A stretch of 64,000 nt of DNA from the NCBI GenBank assembly GCA_024349245.1, contig JALDNG010000022.1, positions 12,656,501 through 12,720,500 of the forward strand, written 5' to 3'. This DNA comes from Neodontobutis hainanensis (Eukaryota; Chordata; Actinopteri; Gobiiformes; Odontobutidae). This document shows positions 12,001 through 19,352 of the stretch, one piece after another (positions within the stretch are counted from its first letter, which is position 1; every line of letters begins with the position of its first letter). Under the pieces are notes generated by a model. That model did not search any database. It had not been told where the DNA came from and worked only from the letters and a program-made list of their open reading frames with translations. A program made the position numbers and the translations under genes.

Positions 12001-14911
12001 CAAGTCAGTTTCAGCACAACAGTTACTGGAATGTGGGGTCATTGATAAACAAACATTTGATCAACTAATAAAGGGAGTGAAATCAGTCCAAGAAGTGTCT
12101 GTGGATAAAAAGGTTTTTCTCAAAGGGACAGGCTCAATTGCAGGTGTGGCTGCTGGGCCCTTAAAGAAAATGTCTTTCACAGAGGCAAAGAAACAAAGAA
12201 TTATGTCTCCTGAGAGTGTTAATCTGCTTTTGGAAGCCCAAGCAGCCACAGGGCTCATAATCGACCCAAGAACAAATACAAAAATGACAGTAAAAGAAGC
12301 CTGCGCCAAAGGAGTTGTAGATAAAGATGATGAATCAAGGTTGTTTGCAGCTGAGGCTGCTGCCATAGGTTACAGAGACCTAAAAACTAATGATATTTTG
12401 TCAGCTGGGCAGGCCCTAACAAGAGGATTGATAGACAAGGACACAGCATTACGAGTGCTTCAGGCCCAAGAGGCTGTGGGAGGAATATTGGACCCAGTCC
12501 TGAGTATCTTTCTATCTAAAAACATTGCTAAGGTAAGGAATTTGATAGATGAAAACCTATACCAGGCACTGAATCAATGTCCCTTAGTCTATCTGGACCC
12601 AGACACTCAACAAGCAACTACATATATCTCTATAAAGAAAAGATGTAAGGCTGATCCAAGTACAGGCCTTTTGCTTTTACCTGAACCAAGAAAACAAGTA
12701 ACCTTCCAAGGGTTTCGCCGGCAGGTGTCAATAACTGAACTGATGGAAGCAAATCTGTTGAAAGCGTCTGACATAGATCTACTCAATGATGGAAAAATTA
12801 CGAGTGAGGAAATTGACAATCGCTTGCGCTCCTACTTAAGGGGTTCTACTTGCATTGCAGGAGTTTATAATGAAGCTATTGATAAAGTGATGACCATTTA
12901 TCAGGCAATGAAAGATGGTTTATTGAGACCAGGGACTACTTTGGAATTACTTGAAGCCCAGGCAGCATCAGGTTTTATAATTGATCCTGTCAACAATGAT
13001 TACCTGTCTGTTAGTGATGCCTACAGTAAAAAACTCTTTGGGCCGGAGTTCAAAGAAAAGTTGCTGTCTGCAGAGAGAGCAGTGACTGGTTACAAACTGC
13101 CTGGCACAAACAAGATAATCTCCCTATTTCAGGCCATAGATAAAGGTCTAGTAGAGAAAGGCCATGGCATCCGTTTACTGGAAGCTCAGATTGCCAGTGG
13201 TGGTATCATTGATCCTGAGCATAGTCATCGTATTGATGTCAGTGTAGCCTATAAAAGAGGCTATTTTGATGAGGAAATGAACAAGATTCTGACAGATGAG
13301 AGTGATGATACAAAAGGTTTCTTTGATCCAAACACAGAGGATAACTTGACCTATCTGGATCTCCAGAAGCGCTGCATCAAAGATAAAACAACTGGCCTTC
13401 TCCTTTTGCCAATCATTGACAAGAAAAAGCATGAGTCAACTCAGAAAAACACATTGAGAAAAAGGAGAGTTGTTATAGTGGACCCAGAGACTAATAAAGA
13501 AATGACTGTGCGTGAAGCATATGACAAAGGATATATTGACCATGAAACCTTTTTGGAGCTGGCCCAACAAGAGTGTGAGTGGGAAGAGATCACTATAACT
13601 GCCTCAGATGGTTCCACTCGATTTGTTATTGTTGACAGACAAACGGGGAGACAGTATGACATTGATGAACTTCTTGAAAAGGGAGTACTTGATCAGTCCA
13701 TTGTGCAAAATTACAGATCGCATACAATTACCCTAACTCAATTTGCAGATATCATCACTGAGAAAACCAAACACGGATCATTTTATTCCTCAAGTCCATC
13801 TGCTGTTTCAAATATATCTTCGGTGACATCTTCAACAATTAGCTCACAAATTAGTGCAGTGTCAAGTACATCCATACGTACATCGTCGTCGTCGTCATCA
13901 TTGTCATCATCATCAGCAGCAACAGCAGCAGAAGCAGAAGCAACAGCAGAAGCAACAGCAGCAGCAACATCACTGGGAACAGTCTTCTCAAGACCCCTAT
14001 CACCTACTCTTGCTAAAATGACAACAACAAGAACTACTACTGTCACAGAGCGACGCGTATCATCGAGTACTGTAGGCTATGACTCACCTGATTCCCTAAA
14101 ACACATGTCAAGTGTTTCCATCACTCTAGCCACTCCAGTTGAAATGGTTGGTGAACAGGATCCTGTGGGTGCCATCTTTGACACAGACACTGTAGAGAAA
14201 ATATCCATAACCGAGGCTCTAAATCGTGGTCTTGTGGATTCCATCACTGGCCAAAGACTTCTCGAAGCCCAGGCCTGTACTGGAGGAATAATTAATCAAG
14301 CAAATGGCCGTCGTGTTAGCATTCAAGAGGCATGCCGCATGGGCATAATAACAAATGACATGTCCACTCGACTCAAGCCTGCCCAAAAAGCATACATTGG
14401 CTTTGAAGATGTTAAAACTAAAAGGAAGATGTCTGCTGCCGAAGCTATTAAGGAAAGGTGGCTTCCGTATGAGGCAGGGCAGAGATTTTTGGAATACCAG
14501 TATGTAACAGGAGGACTCTATGACCCAGAAATGGGCTGCAGAAGAACCATACAAGATGCATTGAACTTGGGTTGGTTGGATGTAAGAACAGCTCAGAAGC
14601 TCCAAGACACCCAACACCATACAAAAAATCTAACATGTCCTAAGAGCAAACTAAAAATATCTTACAAAGAAGCTCTTGACAATTGCATGTTGGAAGAAGA
14701 CACTGGTGTCAAAATGCTCCAGGCCTCAAACATATCCTCCAAAGGGATCAGCAGTCCATATAATGCTTCATCTGCCCCAGGATCCCACTCAGGCTCAAGG
14801 AGTGGCTCTAGACCTGGCTCCCGTAGAAGCAGTGTGGACCTGGGATCAAACTCCTCAATAACCAGTCGCTATAGTCACACAACCTTCACTGCCTTTACAT
14901 CTACTAGGTAA
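2..14911 (+). CDS. dsp: Desmoplakin, C-terminal part, with a greatly expanded plakin-repeat tail (5' partial)
   Basis: Desmoplakin anchors intermediate filaments to desmosomes; its plakin-repeat tail binds keratin, desmin or vimentin. The frame is open from the first bases to a TAA at 14909-14911 (about 4,970 codons seen). The Met near base 20-25 is not the start: the first ~90 residues look like the end of a coiled-coil rod, so the N-terminal domains lie upstream. ACAG at bases 1-4 could be the last-exon acceptor. Next come 18 tandem plakin modules (287-13412), a linker with the desmoplakin-type motif KRRVVIVDPETNKEM (about 13460-13760), a low-complexity spacer, the terminal module (about 14157-14740) with EAQACTGGI and LPYEAGQRFLE, and a Gly-Ser-Arg tail (about 14780-14850). 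The tail keeps the Ser after GSRR that matches the human phosphoregulatory site. The linker and GSR tail separate it from epiplakin and plectin. Whether this is dspa or dspb cannot be decided. Confidence 0.95.
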   Translation, partial: QEENERVMRDLTYWKHQHDSQQTKIRQYDSDKGRLEREKNSMKSDIVQLITERSQLKDTYTTQMSSFCTELSEGSVIKQTKITDLNQGREPPAPMLIFDGVRKPVTAQDLVDCGVLEKTTFNQLVKGQRTIPEVSADKKINLKGTGPIAGVVVERPKAPGSIRGTSRKLTFTEAKKDNLLTPDSVDLLLDAQAATGHIIDPKMNKKLTVNEAYNLGVVDEEDRERLLAAEAAATGYGGPGRSKPLSVFEAMKKGEIDRTTTLRLLQAQEAVGGILDPILSVFLPKDTAIERGLIDEDIYHSLYQKPELYLDPENDKGTTYMSMKRRCKVEPHTGLLLLPIPERIDPSKLVFDGVRKPVTSKQLLECGVLDKPTFKDLEKGKKTVTEVSEDKKIPLKGTGPIAGIVVGNKGKMSLSEAKKQMLLSPECADLLLEAQAATGHIIDAKNNEKLTVDEACKRNIVDISDRDTLLAAEAAAVGYKDPYSAKPLSVFEAMKKGLIDNETGLRLLQAQESVGGILDANLSVFLPQDTAIKRNLLDKNTSQCLNQNPMCYIDPETEEAVSYNNLKKRCKTEPHTGLLLLPVTEKLDASKLIFEGVRKPVTAQQLRDCEVLDKPTFKDLQTGKKSVQEVSLEKKVNLKGTGPIAGIVVGNKGKMYFSEAKKQMLLPRECADLLLEAQAATGHIIDPTNNRKLTVDEACNKRVVDISDRDLLLAAEAAAVGYKDTYSSKPFSAFEAMKKGIVTNETGLRLLQAQESVGGILDPNLSVFLPEDTAIKHNLMDENTRQSLNQNPKCYIDPETEDAVSYNDLKKRCKTEPHTGLLLLPVTEKVDASKLIFDGVRKPVTAQQLRDCEVIDKPTFKDLQTGKKSVPEVSADKKVNLKGTGPIAGIVAGNKGKMSLSEAKKQMVLPLKCADLLLEAQAATGHIIDPKNNKKLTIEEACDKQVVDVSDRETLLLAEAAALGYKDPFSAKPLPVLEAMKKGLIDNETGIRLLQAQESVGGFLDPNLSVFLSQDTAIKRNLCDENTCHSLNQNPKCYIDPETEDAVSYSDLKMRCFSEPKTGLLLLPVTEKLDPSKIKFDGVRKPVTAQQLHDCEVLDKPTFKDLRTGKKSVQEVSVDKKVNLNGTGPIAGVVAGSKGKMSLSEAKKQRVLPRECADLLLEAQAATGHIIDPTNNMKLTVDEACDKGVLDISDRDLLLTAEAAAVGYKDPYSSKPLSAFEAMKKGLVTNETGLRLLQAQESVGGILDPNLSVFLPKDTAIKHNLLDVNTRLSLNQNPKCYIDPETEDAVSYNELKRRCKTEPHTGLLLLPVSEKPDASKLIFDGVRKPVTAQQLRDCEVLDKPTFKDLQTGKKSVPEVSVDKKVNLKGTEPIAGVVVGSKGKMSFSEAKKQMLLPKECADLLLGAQAATGHIIDPINNRKLTVDEACNKKVVDFSERDILLAAEAAAVGYKDSYSSKPLSGFEAMKKGLIDNETGLRLLQAQESVGGILDPNLSVFLPKDTAMKRNLLDEEIRHSLNQNPKCYIDPETEDNVCYNDLKKRCKTEPHTGLLVLPVTEKLDASKLIFDGVRKPVTAQQLRDCEVVDKSSFKDLQTGKKSVPEVSVDKKINLKGTGPIAGVVVGTKGKMSLSEAKKQMILPRECADFLLEAQAATGHIIDPTNNKKLTVDEACIKRLVDITDRDLLLAAEAAAVGYKDPYSAKPLSAFEAMKKGLIDNETGLRLLQAQESVGGILDPNLSVFLPKDTAIKHNILDGNTRLTLNQNPKCYIDPETEDAVSYNDLKKRCKTEPHTGLLLLPVTGKLDASKFIFDGVRKPVTAQQLRDCEVLDKPTFKDLQTGKTSVSEVSVDKKVNLKGTGPIAGIVAGSKGKMSFSEAKKQMLLPRECADFLLEAQAATGHIIDPTNNKKLTVDEACNKRVVDISDRDFLLAAEAASVGYKDPYSSKPLSACDAMKKGLIAKETGLRLLQAQESVGGILDPNLSVFLPEDSAIKRNILDVNTCLSLNQSPKCYIDPETEDAVSYNDLKKRCKTEPHTGLLLLPVTEKLDPSKLIFEGVRKSVTAQQLRDCELIDKPTFKDLQTGKKSVQEVSVDKKVNLKGTGPIAGIVTGSNEKMSLSEAKKQILLPPECADLLLEAQAATGHIIDPKNNLKLTVEELCKKEVMDIKDREKLLVAEAAAVGYKDPYSAKPLSAFEAMKKMLIDNEIGLRLLQAQKSVGGILDPNLSVFLPEDIAIKHNLLDVNTHLSLNQNPKCYIDPETEDAVSYIDLKKRCKTETHTGLLLLPVSGKLDASKFIFDGVRKPVTAQQLRDCEVLDKPTFKDLQTGKKSVSEVSVDKKNHLKGTGPIAGIVAGSKGKMSFSEAKKQMLLPRECADLLLEAQAATGHIIDTTNNRKLTVDEACNKRVVDISDRDLLLAAEAAAVGYKDPYSSKPLSAFEAMKKGLIVKETGLRLLQAQESVGGILDPNLSVFLPEDSAIKRNILDVNTRLSLNQSPKCYIDPETEEAVSYNDLKKKCKIEPHTGLLLLPVTEKLDLSKLIFEGVRKSVTAQQLCDYELIDKPTFKDLQTGKKSVQEVSVDKKVNLKGTGPIAGIVTESNKKISLFEAKKQILLPPECANLLLEAQAATGHIIDPTNNLKLTVDELCNKEVMDIKDREKLLVAEAAVVGYKDPYSTKPLSAFEAMKKGLIGDETGLRLLQAQESVGGILDPNLSVFLPEDTAIKHNLLDVITRHSLKQSPKCYIDPETEDAVSYNDLKKRCKTEPHTGLLLLPVTEKLDASKFIFDGVRKPVTAQQLFDCEVIDKTTFKDLLTGKKSVSEVSVDKKVNLKGTGPIAGIVAGSKGKMSLSEAKKQMILPRECADLLLEAQAATGHIIDPTNNKKLTVDEACNKRVVDISDQDLLLAAEAAAVGYKDPYSSKPLSACDAMKKGLIAKETGLRLLQAQESVGGILDPNLSLFLPKDTAIKQKLLDEHTCHSLKQNPKCYIDPETENAVSYNDLKKRCKTEPHTGLLLLPVSEKLDASKLIFDGVRKPVTAQQLLDCGVLDKITFKDLQIGKKSVPVVSAGHKVNLKGTGPIAGILTGNNKKFSLTEAKKQKLLSTKCADLLLEAQAATGHIIDPKSNKKFTVDEACTKDIVAISDREKLLAAEAAAMGYKDPSSAQTLSVFEAIKKRLIDNETGLRLLQAQESVGGILDPNLSVFLPQDTAIKLKHLDEHTCHSLKQNPKCYIDPETENPVSYKDLKTRCKTEPHTGLLLLPVTEKLDASKLIFDGVRKPVTAQQLLDCGLLDNTTFKYLQIRKKSISEVSADQKAVLKGTGPIAGILAGNKGKFSLFEAKKLMLLSPECADLLLEAQAATGHIIDPKTNQKLTIDQARAKNILDISNQERLMAAEAAVVGYKHPSSAKPLSVFEAMKKGLIDDTTGLRLLQAQQSVGGILDPNLSVFLPKDIAIKQNLLDDKTCFSLKQRPKCYLDPENGENTSYEDLKNRCKTDPHTGLLLLPVTEKLDASKLIFEGTCKLVTAQQLLDCGVLDNATFEKLIKGQKTISQVSAEKREFLKGNGSIAGVVAGPLGKMLFSEAKKHKLMPSECADLLLEAQAATGQIIDPTTNKNLTVEEAYAKGIFDHKDRDRLLVAEAAAIGYQDPNSCVPLSLFEAMKKGFVDKNTGLRLLQAQESAGGILDPRLGIFFPKDAAIKRHILDDNICDDLTKSPNLYIDPDTEENVSYATLKKKSKVESHTGLILLPIKEGKDPSKIMFDAVRKQISAQQLLECDIIDKPTFTKLIKGEITVAQVSDEKRAYLNGLGLIAGVLVAHQVKMSISEAKMHALLSTDTADMLLEAQAATGHIIDPINNQKLTVDQAFSQGLLDIKGRDKLLTAEAAAIGFKDYGSAKPLSLFQAMKKGLIDNKTGLRLLQAQVSAGGILDPSLSLFLPKDTAIKCNLLDEDTWNALNLNPKCYIDPETGNEISYGALKEKCATETNTGLKLIPVSEKIKPSKLFFDGVCKSVSAQQLLECGVIDKQTFDQLIKGVKSVQEVSVDKKVFLKGTGSIAGVAAGPLKKMSFTEAKKQRIMSPESVNLLLEAQAATGLIIDPRTNTKMTVKEACAKGVVDKDDESRLFAAEAAAIGYRDLKTNDILSAGQALTRGLIDKDTALRVLQAQEAVGGILDPVLSIFLSKNIAKVRNLIDENLYQALNQCPLVYLDPDTQQATTYISIKKRCKADPSTGLLLLPEPRKQVTFQGFRRQVSITELMEANLLKASDIDLLNDGKITSEEIDNRLRSYLRGSTCIAGVYNEAIDKVMTIYQAMKDGLLRPGTTLELLEAQAASGFIIDPVNNDYLSVSDAYSKKLFGPEFKEKLLSAERAVTGYKLPGTNKIISLFQAIDKGLVEKGHGIRLLEAQIASGGIIDPEHSHRIDVSVAYKRGYFDEEMNKILTDESDDTKGFFDPNTEDNLTYLDLQKRCIKDKTTGLLLLPIIDKKKHESTQKNTLRKRRVVIVDPETNKEMTVREAYDKGYIDHETFLELAQQECEWEEITITASDGSTRFVIVDRQTGRQYDIDELLEKGVLDQSIVQNYRSHTITLTQFADIITEKTKHGSFYSSSPSAVSNISSVTSSTISSQISAVSSTSIRTSSSSSSLSSSSAATAAEAEATAEATAAATSLGTVFSRPLSPTLAKMTTTRTTTVTERRVSSSTVGYDSPDSLKHMSSVSITLATPVEMVGEQDPVGAIFDTDTVEKISITEALNRGLVDSITGQRLLEAQACTGGIINQANGRRVSIQEACRMGIITNDMSTRLKPAQKAYIGFEDVKTKRKMSAAEAIKERWLPYEAGQRFLEYQYVTGGLYDPEMGCRRTIQDALNLGWLDVRTAQKLQDTQHHTKNLTCPKSKLKISYKEALDNCMLEEDTGVKMLQASNISSKGISSPYNASSAPGSHSGSRSGSRPGSRRSSVDLGSNSSITSRYSHTTFTAFTSTR
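287..13412 (+). repeat. Tandem array of 18 plakin-repeat modules inside desmoplakin
   Basis: Each module starts with a variant of IFDGVRKPVTAQQL and ends with a variant of KTEPHTGLLLLP. Module starts are at 287, 1046, 1775, 2504, 3233, 3962, 4691, 5420, 6149, 6878, 7607, 8336, 9065, 9794, 10523, 11252, 11981 and 12698. Modules 2 to 17 begin exactly 729 bp apart, so there is no net indel across about 11 kb. Module 1 is 30 bp longer because of an insert after the GPIAGVVV motif. Module 18 is diverged and replaces the usual start with VTFQGFRRQVS. Internal landmarks repeat in each copy: GTGPIAG, EAQAATGHIID, AEAAAVGYKDP, LLQAQESVGGILDP and CYIDPETE. Central modules are most alike; both edges are most diverged, as expected for unequal crossing-over or gene conversion centred mid-array. 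Human desmoplakin has three such domains in total. Confidence 0.95.
5420..9064 (+). repeat. Two-module (1,458-bp) higher-order repeat within the desmoplakin array
   Basis: Modules 8, 10 and 12 resemble each other, and modules 9 and 11 resemble each other, more than either set resembles its direct neighbour. Modules 9 and 11 share FEGVRKSVTAQQL, an ILLPPECA segment and a KEVMDIKDREKLL segment that other modules lack. Modules 8, 10 and 12 begin with FIFDGVRK and share KETGLRLL; 8 and 10 also share EDSAIKRNILDVNT, and 8 and 12 share SACDAMKKGLIAKETG. This indicates that an adjacent pair was the duplicated unit. The second half of module 12 instead resembles module 13 (DEHTCHSLKQNPK), so the edge of the duplication, or a conversion tract, falls inside module 12. 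Confidence 0.8.
13780..14010 (+). other. Low-complexity Ser/Ala/Glu/Thr spacer in desmoplakin
   Basis: Between the conserved linker and the terminal plakin module the frame runs through a Ser-rich stretch, a poly-Ser run written with TCG/TCA triplets, and an Ala-Glu-Thr stretch written with GCA/GAA/ACA triplets (13885-13970). These are trinucleotide-slippage sequences that keep the frame, so length is probably polymorphic. Human desmoplakin also has a Ser-rich disordered segment here, but I do not recall an Ala/Glu/Thr tract in it. Confidence 0.8.
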
Positions 14912-15382
14912 AAAAAGAATTACTATTGTCTGTATGATTTTTTTTTACGGGAATTGTTATAAATATAAAACAAAGACTAAAACACAAAAAAAAGCACAAG
15001 TTAATGTTTACTAATATGTGGTTTGATATTTCTGTGTTAAACAAGGATTACAAGTTTAATTGAACTAAAGTGTTTATACATCTTGGGTATTTTGATGGAC
15101 TTGTTACCACATATGGTTGGCTAATTTTGGCTTTTAAAAATATTGCCATATTGTGTGTTTGTGTACACAAATTTCAAACTTAGTGTATTTTTTAGAAATC
15201 ATTACACACCGTTTTTATGTCAGTTTATTAATGTCTGAAAGGTAAAAGGTAGTTTAGTGTTTGTTTAGTGCAGATAATGTTGGAAAATTGAAAAACATGC
15301 TTAACTGCTATTGCATAGTGAATTTGTCATTAGCCATTGTTTTCTTGAAATAAATACTTTTATCATAAATTCTCAAAATAAA
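14912..15382 (+). terminator. Desmoplakin 3' UTR with two candidate polyadenylation signals
   Basis: AT-rich sequence follows the stop codon. AATAAA hexamers lie at 15349-15354 and 15377-15382, about 440-470 bp after the stop, a plausible length for this 3' UTR. Which one is used cannot be told from sequence. Confidence 0.6.
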
Positions 15383-16507
15383 GGTGAAACTTTTATCTAT
15401 ATGGATAAATGAGTGTTTCATTTCTTAATAACAATACATTTTTTGTAATGCACTTATTGTTTGACGCAAACGTCAAAGTGCTACTAAAAGGTTAAACCAG
15501 TGTAAAAACAGTCACAATTAAAGCCGCAAGCTGTGGCCCGGGTCTTCAGCTGCTCATAAACATCATTAAAGGAAACATTAGCCTGTTTCCTTTATTAATA
15601 AAAAAAATAAATAAATAAAAAAGGTCATTGGAGTTGCCTTGTTGTTGTTAAATAATATTTGATGATTATAGCTAGCAGATAAAAGAGTTAATATTTTGTG
15701 AAGAATATATTTTTACATTATTTTCATGGCAGCAACATAAAAATAATGAACTGCTTATTTGTTATATAGGCTCTGGTGTGTCATATAAATCTATGGCATT
15801 TTAAGTTACAATGTTTGTTAAAGTTTGGGAAGGACATAAGCTTGAAGGCCATAAATGTAGCTATATCTCTAACAGCTATGGCTTTACCTGTAACACTAAA
15901 ACCCTTTATGGTGAACTTGAACAGAATCTACAGACTGGAGACTTGCCATGCTTGGAATAATCTTACAACAGCAGTTAACTACTCTCCCCAAAACAGCCAG
16001 CCAGATATAATTACAGCTCCCACTGTTTTCAAGAGGCTTCCCTCAGGATGCACTGACCTGGCTGCAAGACTCAGAGGGCAACCTTTGTTTTTTTCAAACT
16101 ATGTCACCATATTTATTTATTTATTTATTTATTTATCCAATACACATTATAACTTATGCTATCAACATTTTTTTAATATATGAGTAATTGTGTGCTACTC
16201 TGTGTGCCTTCAGATGTTTTAAAATAATATTAGACCATATTTTTGTATTACTTTAGAAGAACTCACACAATTAAACTGTAGTTAAGCATTAATAAATGTG
16301 TAATTAACAAGTAATTAATTAATAAACTATTTATAGACACTGAAATACCATTTAAAAGTATAATATACATGGGTTTATTGTTAAAACAAAAACATTTATA
16401 ACAATGTTTATAGCAAAAACAGGGATTATTATTGTAAGATTAATTGTTTGTAAATGATAAATTATGGATTATTTAAATTGTTACAAATACTCAACTAGTA
16501 GTCCAGA
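15383..16507. other. AT-rich intergenic DNA with a TTTA microsatellite
   Basis: No spliced or unspliced gene is supported here. A TTTA tandem repeat occupies about 16111-16136. Small open frames around 15776-16183 have no recognisable domain. Confidence 0.6.
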
Positions 16508-16790
16508 CTGGACTACTGTAACACACTCCTCATTGGGATTCCTGGCAGGAGCATCCAAAAGCTCCAGTATGTACAAAACAGCGCTGCCAGGGTCCTGATG
16601 AGGGTGCGAAAATATGATCACATCACGCCCGTCCTCCGCACTCTTCACTGGCTCCCCATTCACCTCCATATTGAATACAAACTCCTTCTCCACACCCATC
16701 ACTGCCTGCATGGTGATGCCCCCACTTACCTCACAGAACTTCTCACACCACATACCACCTCCAGAACCCTATCATTTACATGCGAAAAGT
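16508..16790 (+). mobile_element. L2/CR1-like LINE fragment, C-terminal end of the reverse-transcriptase ORF
   Basis: The frame from 16508 reads LDYCNTLL, then QNSAARVL, then ITPVLRTLHWLPI and a GDAPTYL segment. This order is characteristic of the region after the polymerase domain of vertebrate L2/CR1-type non-LTR retrotransposons. It is open for about 90 codons and then degenerates. It is 5'-truncated and contains no catalytic motifs, so it is a dead fragment. Confidence 0.85.
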
Positions 16791-16993
16791 ATTTTTTATT
16801 GGGCCCAAAGTTCAAGGCTGGTCACCGAAAAAAAATATGAAAAATGACTCAGTGGCGACCCCTAGAAGAGTCAAAATACATTGGGCCTATGGAAAGTGAA
16901 AGTCATTTTTTTCCAATGTAGAAATACAAAACTTGGTACATTCATAGGACACCTCAGGGCAAACTTTTCTGTTTGTATATACATATGTATATG

Positions 16994-17038
<45 letters not shown>

Positions 17039-18022
17039 CATATAGAACAGAACTTTCTCTGAGGGATGTAGACCACCAGTCATCACAGATTGAATTGCCT
17101 AGTTCTGCTCCCACTCAGTTGTAAAACAGATCATATAAGAAGGAAATGTGTCGTTTTGACTTTTTTATTAGGCAGATTAATTCTCGAAGGGGGTGAGGAG
17201 GCAGCTAATGAAGGAGTGTTTGGAAATGAAGGAAGTGACGGATTTGGACGGATCTAAAAAGGTATGACTGCTGTAGGTTAAACTTAAAGCGAAATTCTTC
17301 AAAACTGGAGAAGATTCCCTATAAATATAAAAATCATATATATATCGTATAAAAATCACATAAATTGTTTCCAAACCCTGTCTGTCCCAATAAGGGAATC
17401 TAGTGTCAGTTGAGGCAGGTTTAAATACTTTTTGGTTACAGAAAGGAATGCTAAGAGGAAGTGTATTCCACTTGAGATAATGTTTAATTTGTTGCCAAAT
17501 TTTTTAAGTAGCTATAAAACTCAGGTTATGTGTAAACTGTTTGCATTTTAACTTACCAGGGTAACATGTTAAAGCTCTTAATGAGGACAGACAAGAACCA
17601 AACTCTAATTGACACCATTGTGTCCTGGGATAAATCATTTTGTGAAATGATAGTAGTGTCAATAATAGTGTCGTAGATTCGGCAGCCCCAGTCCCCCATC
17701 CACCCTAGACCTCTGTAGATGATTCTTTTGGAGCCCCAGGGGCTTGCTGCTCCAAAAAAAAAAAAGACAAAATTATACTATTAACATTGTTAAAAAAGCA
17801 TTAAGGTAAAAATAAGGGTAGACATTAAAATATTCCTGGGTGAGATGAGTGACAGTGGCAGAGGGGGTGGAGTAGGGGGTAACCTTGATCTGTGTCTATT
17901 AGCATAGAAAAAGAATGAGACACCAGGCTTGCTGATGACACAAATGAAGGGGAGCTTATATAATTAGGCTTCGGGATTTGAGATAGTTGTGGAGTTGGGC
18001 AGAGCTTACTTTTTCTTCTTTT

Positions 18023-18026
<4 letters not shown>
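16791..18026. other. Intergenic DNA with a TA-rich microsatellite
   Basis: A TA-rich run with TG interruptions occupies about 16975-17033. The flanks hold possible old repeat sequence (for example the block after 16840), but no element could be named. No gene is supported. Confidence 0.5.

Positions 18027-18101
<75 letters not shown>
18027..18101. repeat. (TA)n microsatellite at the 5' edge of a LINE
   Basis: About 37 uninterrupted TA units. It abuts the 5'-truncated end of the REL-endonuclease LINE, which is followed at its other end by another TA run. Confidence 0.95.
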
Positions 18102-18104
<3 letters not shown>

Positions 18105-19352
18105 TTGCAAACTCGATGAGGCGGAAAACAGCTACTGCCAAATACCTCCAACGAGTAAGGCAAGTCCTAAGAAGTCAGCTCAATGGCAAGAACAAGGCAC
18201 GGGCAATAAACAGCTATGCCCTGCCAGTGATCAGATACCCTGCAGGAATAATAAGGTGGCCAAAGGAAGAGATACAGACCACAGACGTTAAGACACGAAA
18301 GCTCCTCACCATGCATGGAGGGTTCCATCCCAAATCCAGCACCCTGAGACTGTACGCTAGCCGTAAGGAAGGCGGCCGTGGACTAGTGAGTGTGAGAGCC
18401 ACTATCCAGGATGAAACATCCAAGATCCACAAGTACATCAAAGATAAGGCCCCGACAGATGACGTGCTTAGTGAATGTCTCAGGCAACGGGAGCAGCGGA
18501 AGAGGAGCTGGAGGAGGGACCATCATGGGAGGACAAACCCCTACATGGGATGTACCACCGAACATAACTGAAGTGGCTGATATCAAGAAATCCTACCAAT
18601 GGCTAGAACGGGCCGGACTGAAGGACAGCACAGAGGCACTCATCATGGCTGCACAGGAACAGGCCCTGAGCACCAGAGCAATAGAGGCCCAGATCTACCA
18701 CACCAGACAAGACCCAAGGTGTAGGCTGTGCAAACAGGCCCCTGAGACAATCCAACACTTAACTGCAGGGTGTAAGATGCTGGCAGGAAAGCATACATGG
18801 AACGCCATAACCAAGTGGCTGGCATAGTGTACAGGAACATCTGCACGGAGTACGGACTGGAAACCCCAAGGTCAAAGTGGGAAACACCTCCAAAGGTGGT
18901 AGAGAATGACCGAGCCAAGATCCTGTGGGACTTCCAGATTCAGACTGACAGAATGGTAATGGCGAACCAACCAGACATCGTGGTGGTCGACAAACAGCAG
19001 AGGAAAGCCGTTGTGGTTGATGTGGCAATACCCAGTGATTGCAACATCAGGAAAAAGGAACATGAGAAATTAGAGAAATACCAAGGGCTCAGAGAAGAGC
19101 TAGAAAAGTCTTGGAAGGTGAAGGCGACAGTGGTGCCCGTGGTCATCGGAGCACTTGGGGCAGTGACCCCCAAACTGGAAGAGTGGCTACAGCAGATCCC
19201 TGGAAGAACACCAGACATCTCGGTCCAGAAAAGTGCAGTACTAGGAACAGCAAAGATACTGCGCAGAACCCTCAAGCTCCCAGGCCTCTGGTAGAGGACC
19301 CGAGCTCGAAGGATGAGACCACCCGCGGAGGGTGAAGGACAAAGTTTTTTTT
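18102..19352 (+). mobile_element. Dead REL-endonuclease non-LTR retrotransposon (R2/R4/Dong-like), 5'-truncated
   Basis: Three consecutive frames encode the C-terminal part of a reverse-transcriptase protein. First is the post-polymerase region (ALPVIRYPAGII, RKEGGRGLVSV; about 18117-18490). Then comes a cysteine-histidine motif of the form C-X2-C-X8-H-X4-C at 18720-18773. Last is an endonuclease-like PD-X14-D motif at 18971-19021 followed by VAIP, and a C-terminal LGTAKILRR segment. The CCHC plus PD...D pair is typical of elements that use a restriction-enzyme-like endonuclease. Two frameshifts (near 18490 and 18800) and the missing polymerase core show that it is inactive. A T-run at 19345-19353 joins the 3' TA repeat. 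Clade assignment (R4/Dong rather than R2) is an inference. Confidence 0.85.

Noticed and set aside
163..14636. Many 60-140-codon open frames on the minus strand, and in other plus frames, across the desmoplakin exon
   Set aside because: They recur at the module pitch and are shadows of the repeated coding strand; none has its own signals or domains.
16111..16136. TTTA run considered as a CRISPR-like or regulatory array
   Set aside because: It is a plain tetranucleotide microsatellite without spacers.
17956..18291. Open frames with long Tyr-Ile runs
   Set aside because: They are translations of the TA microsatellite.
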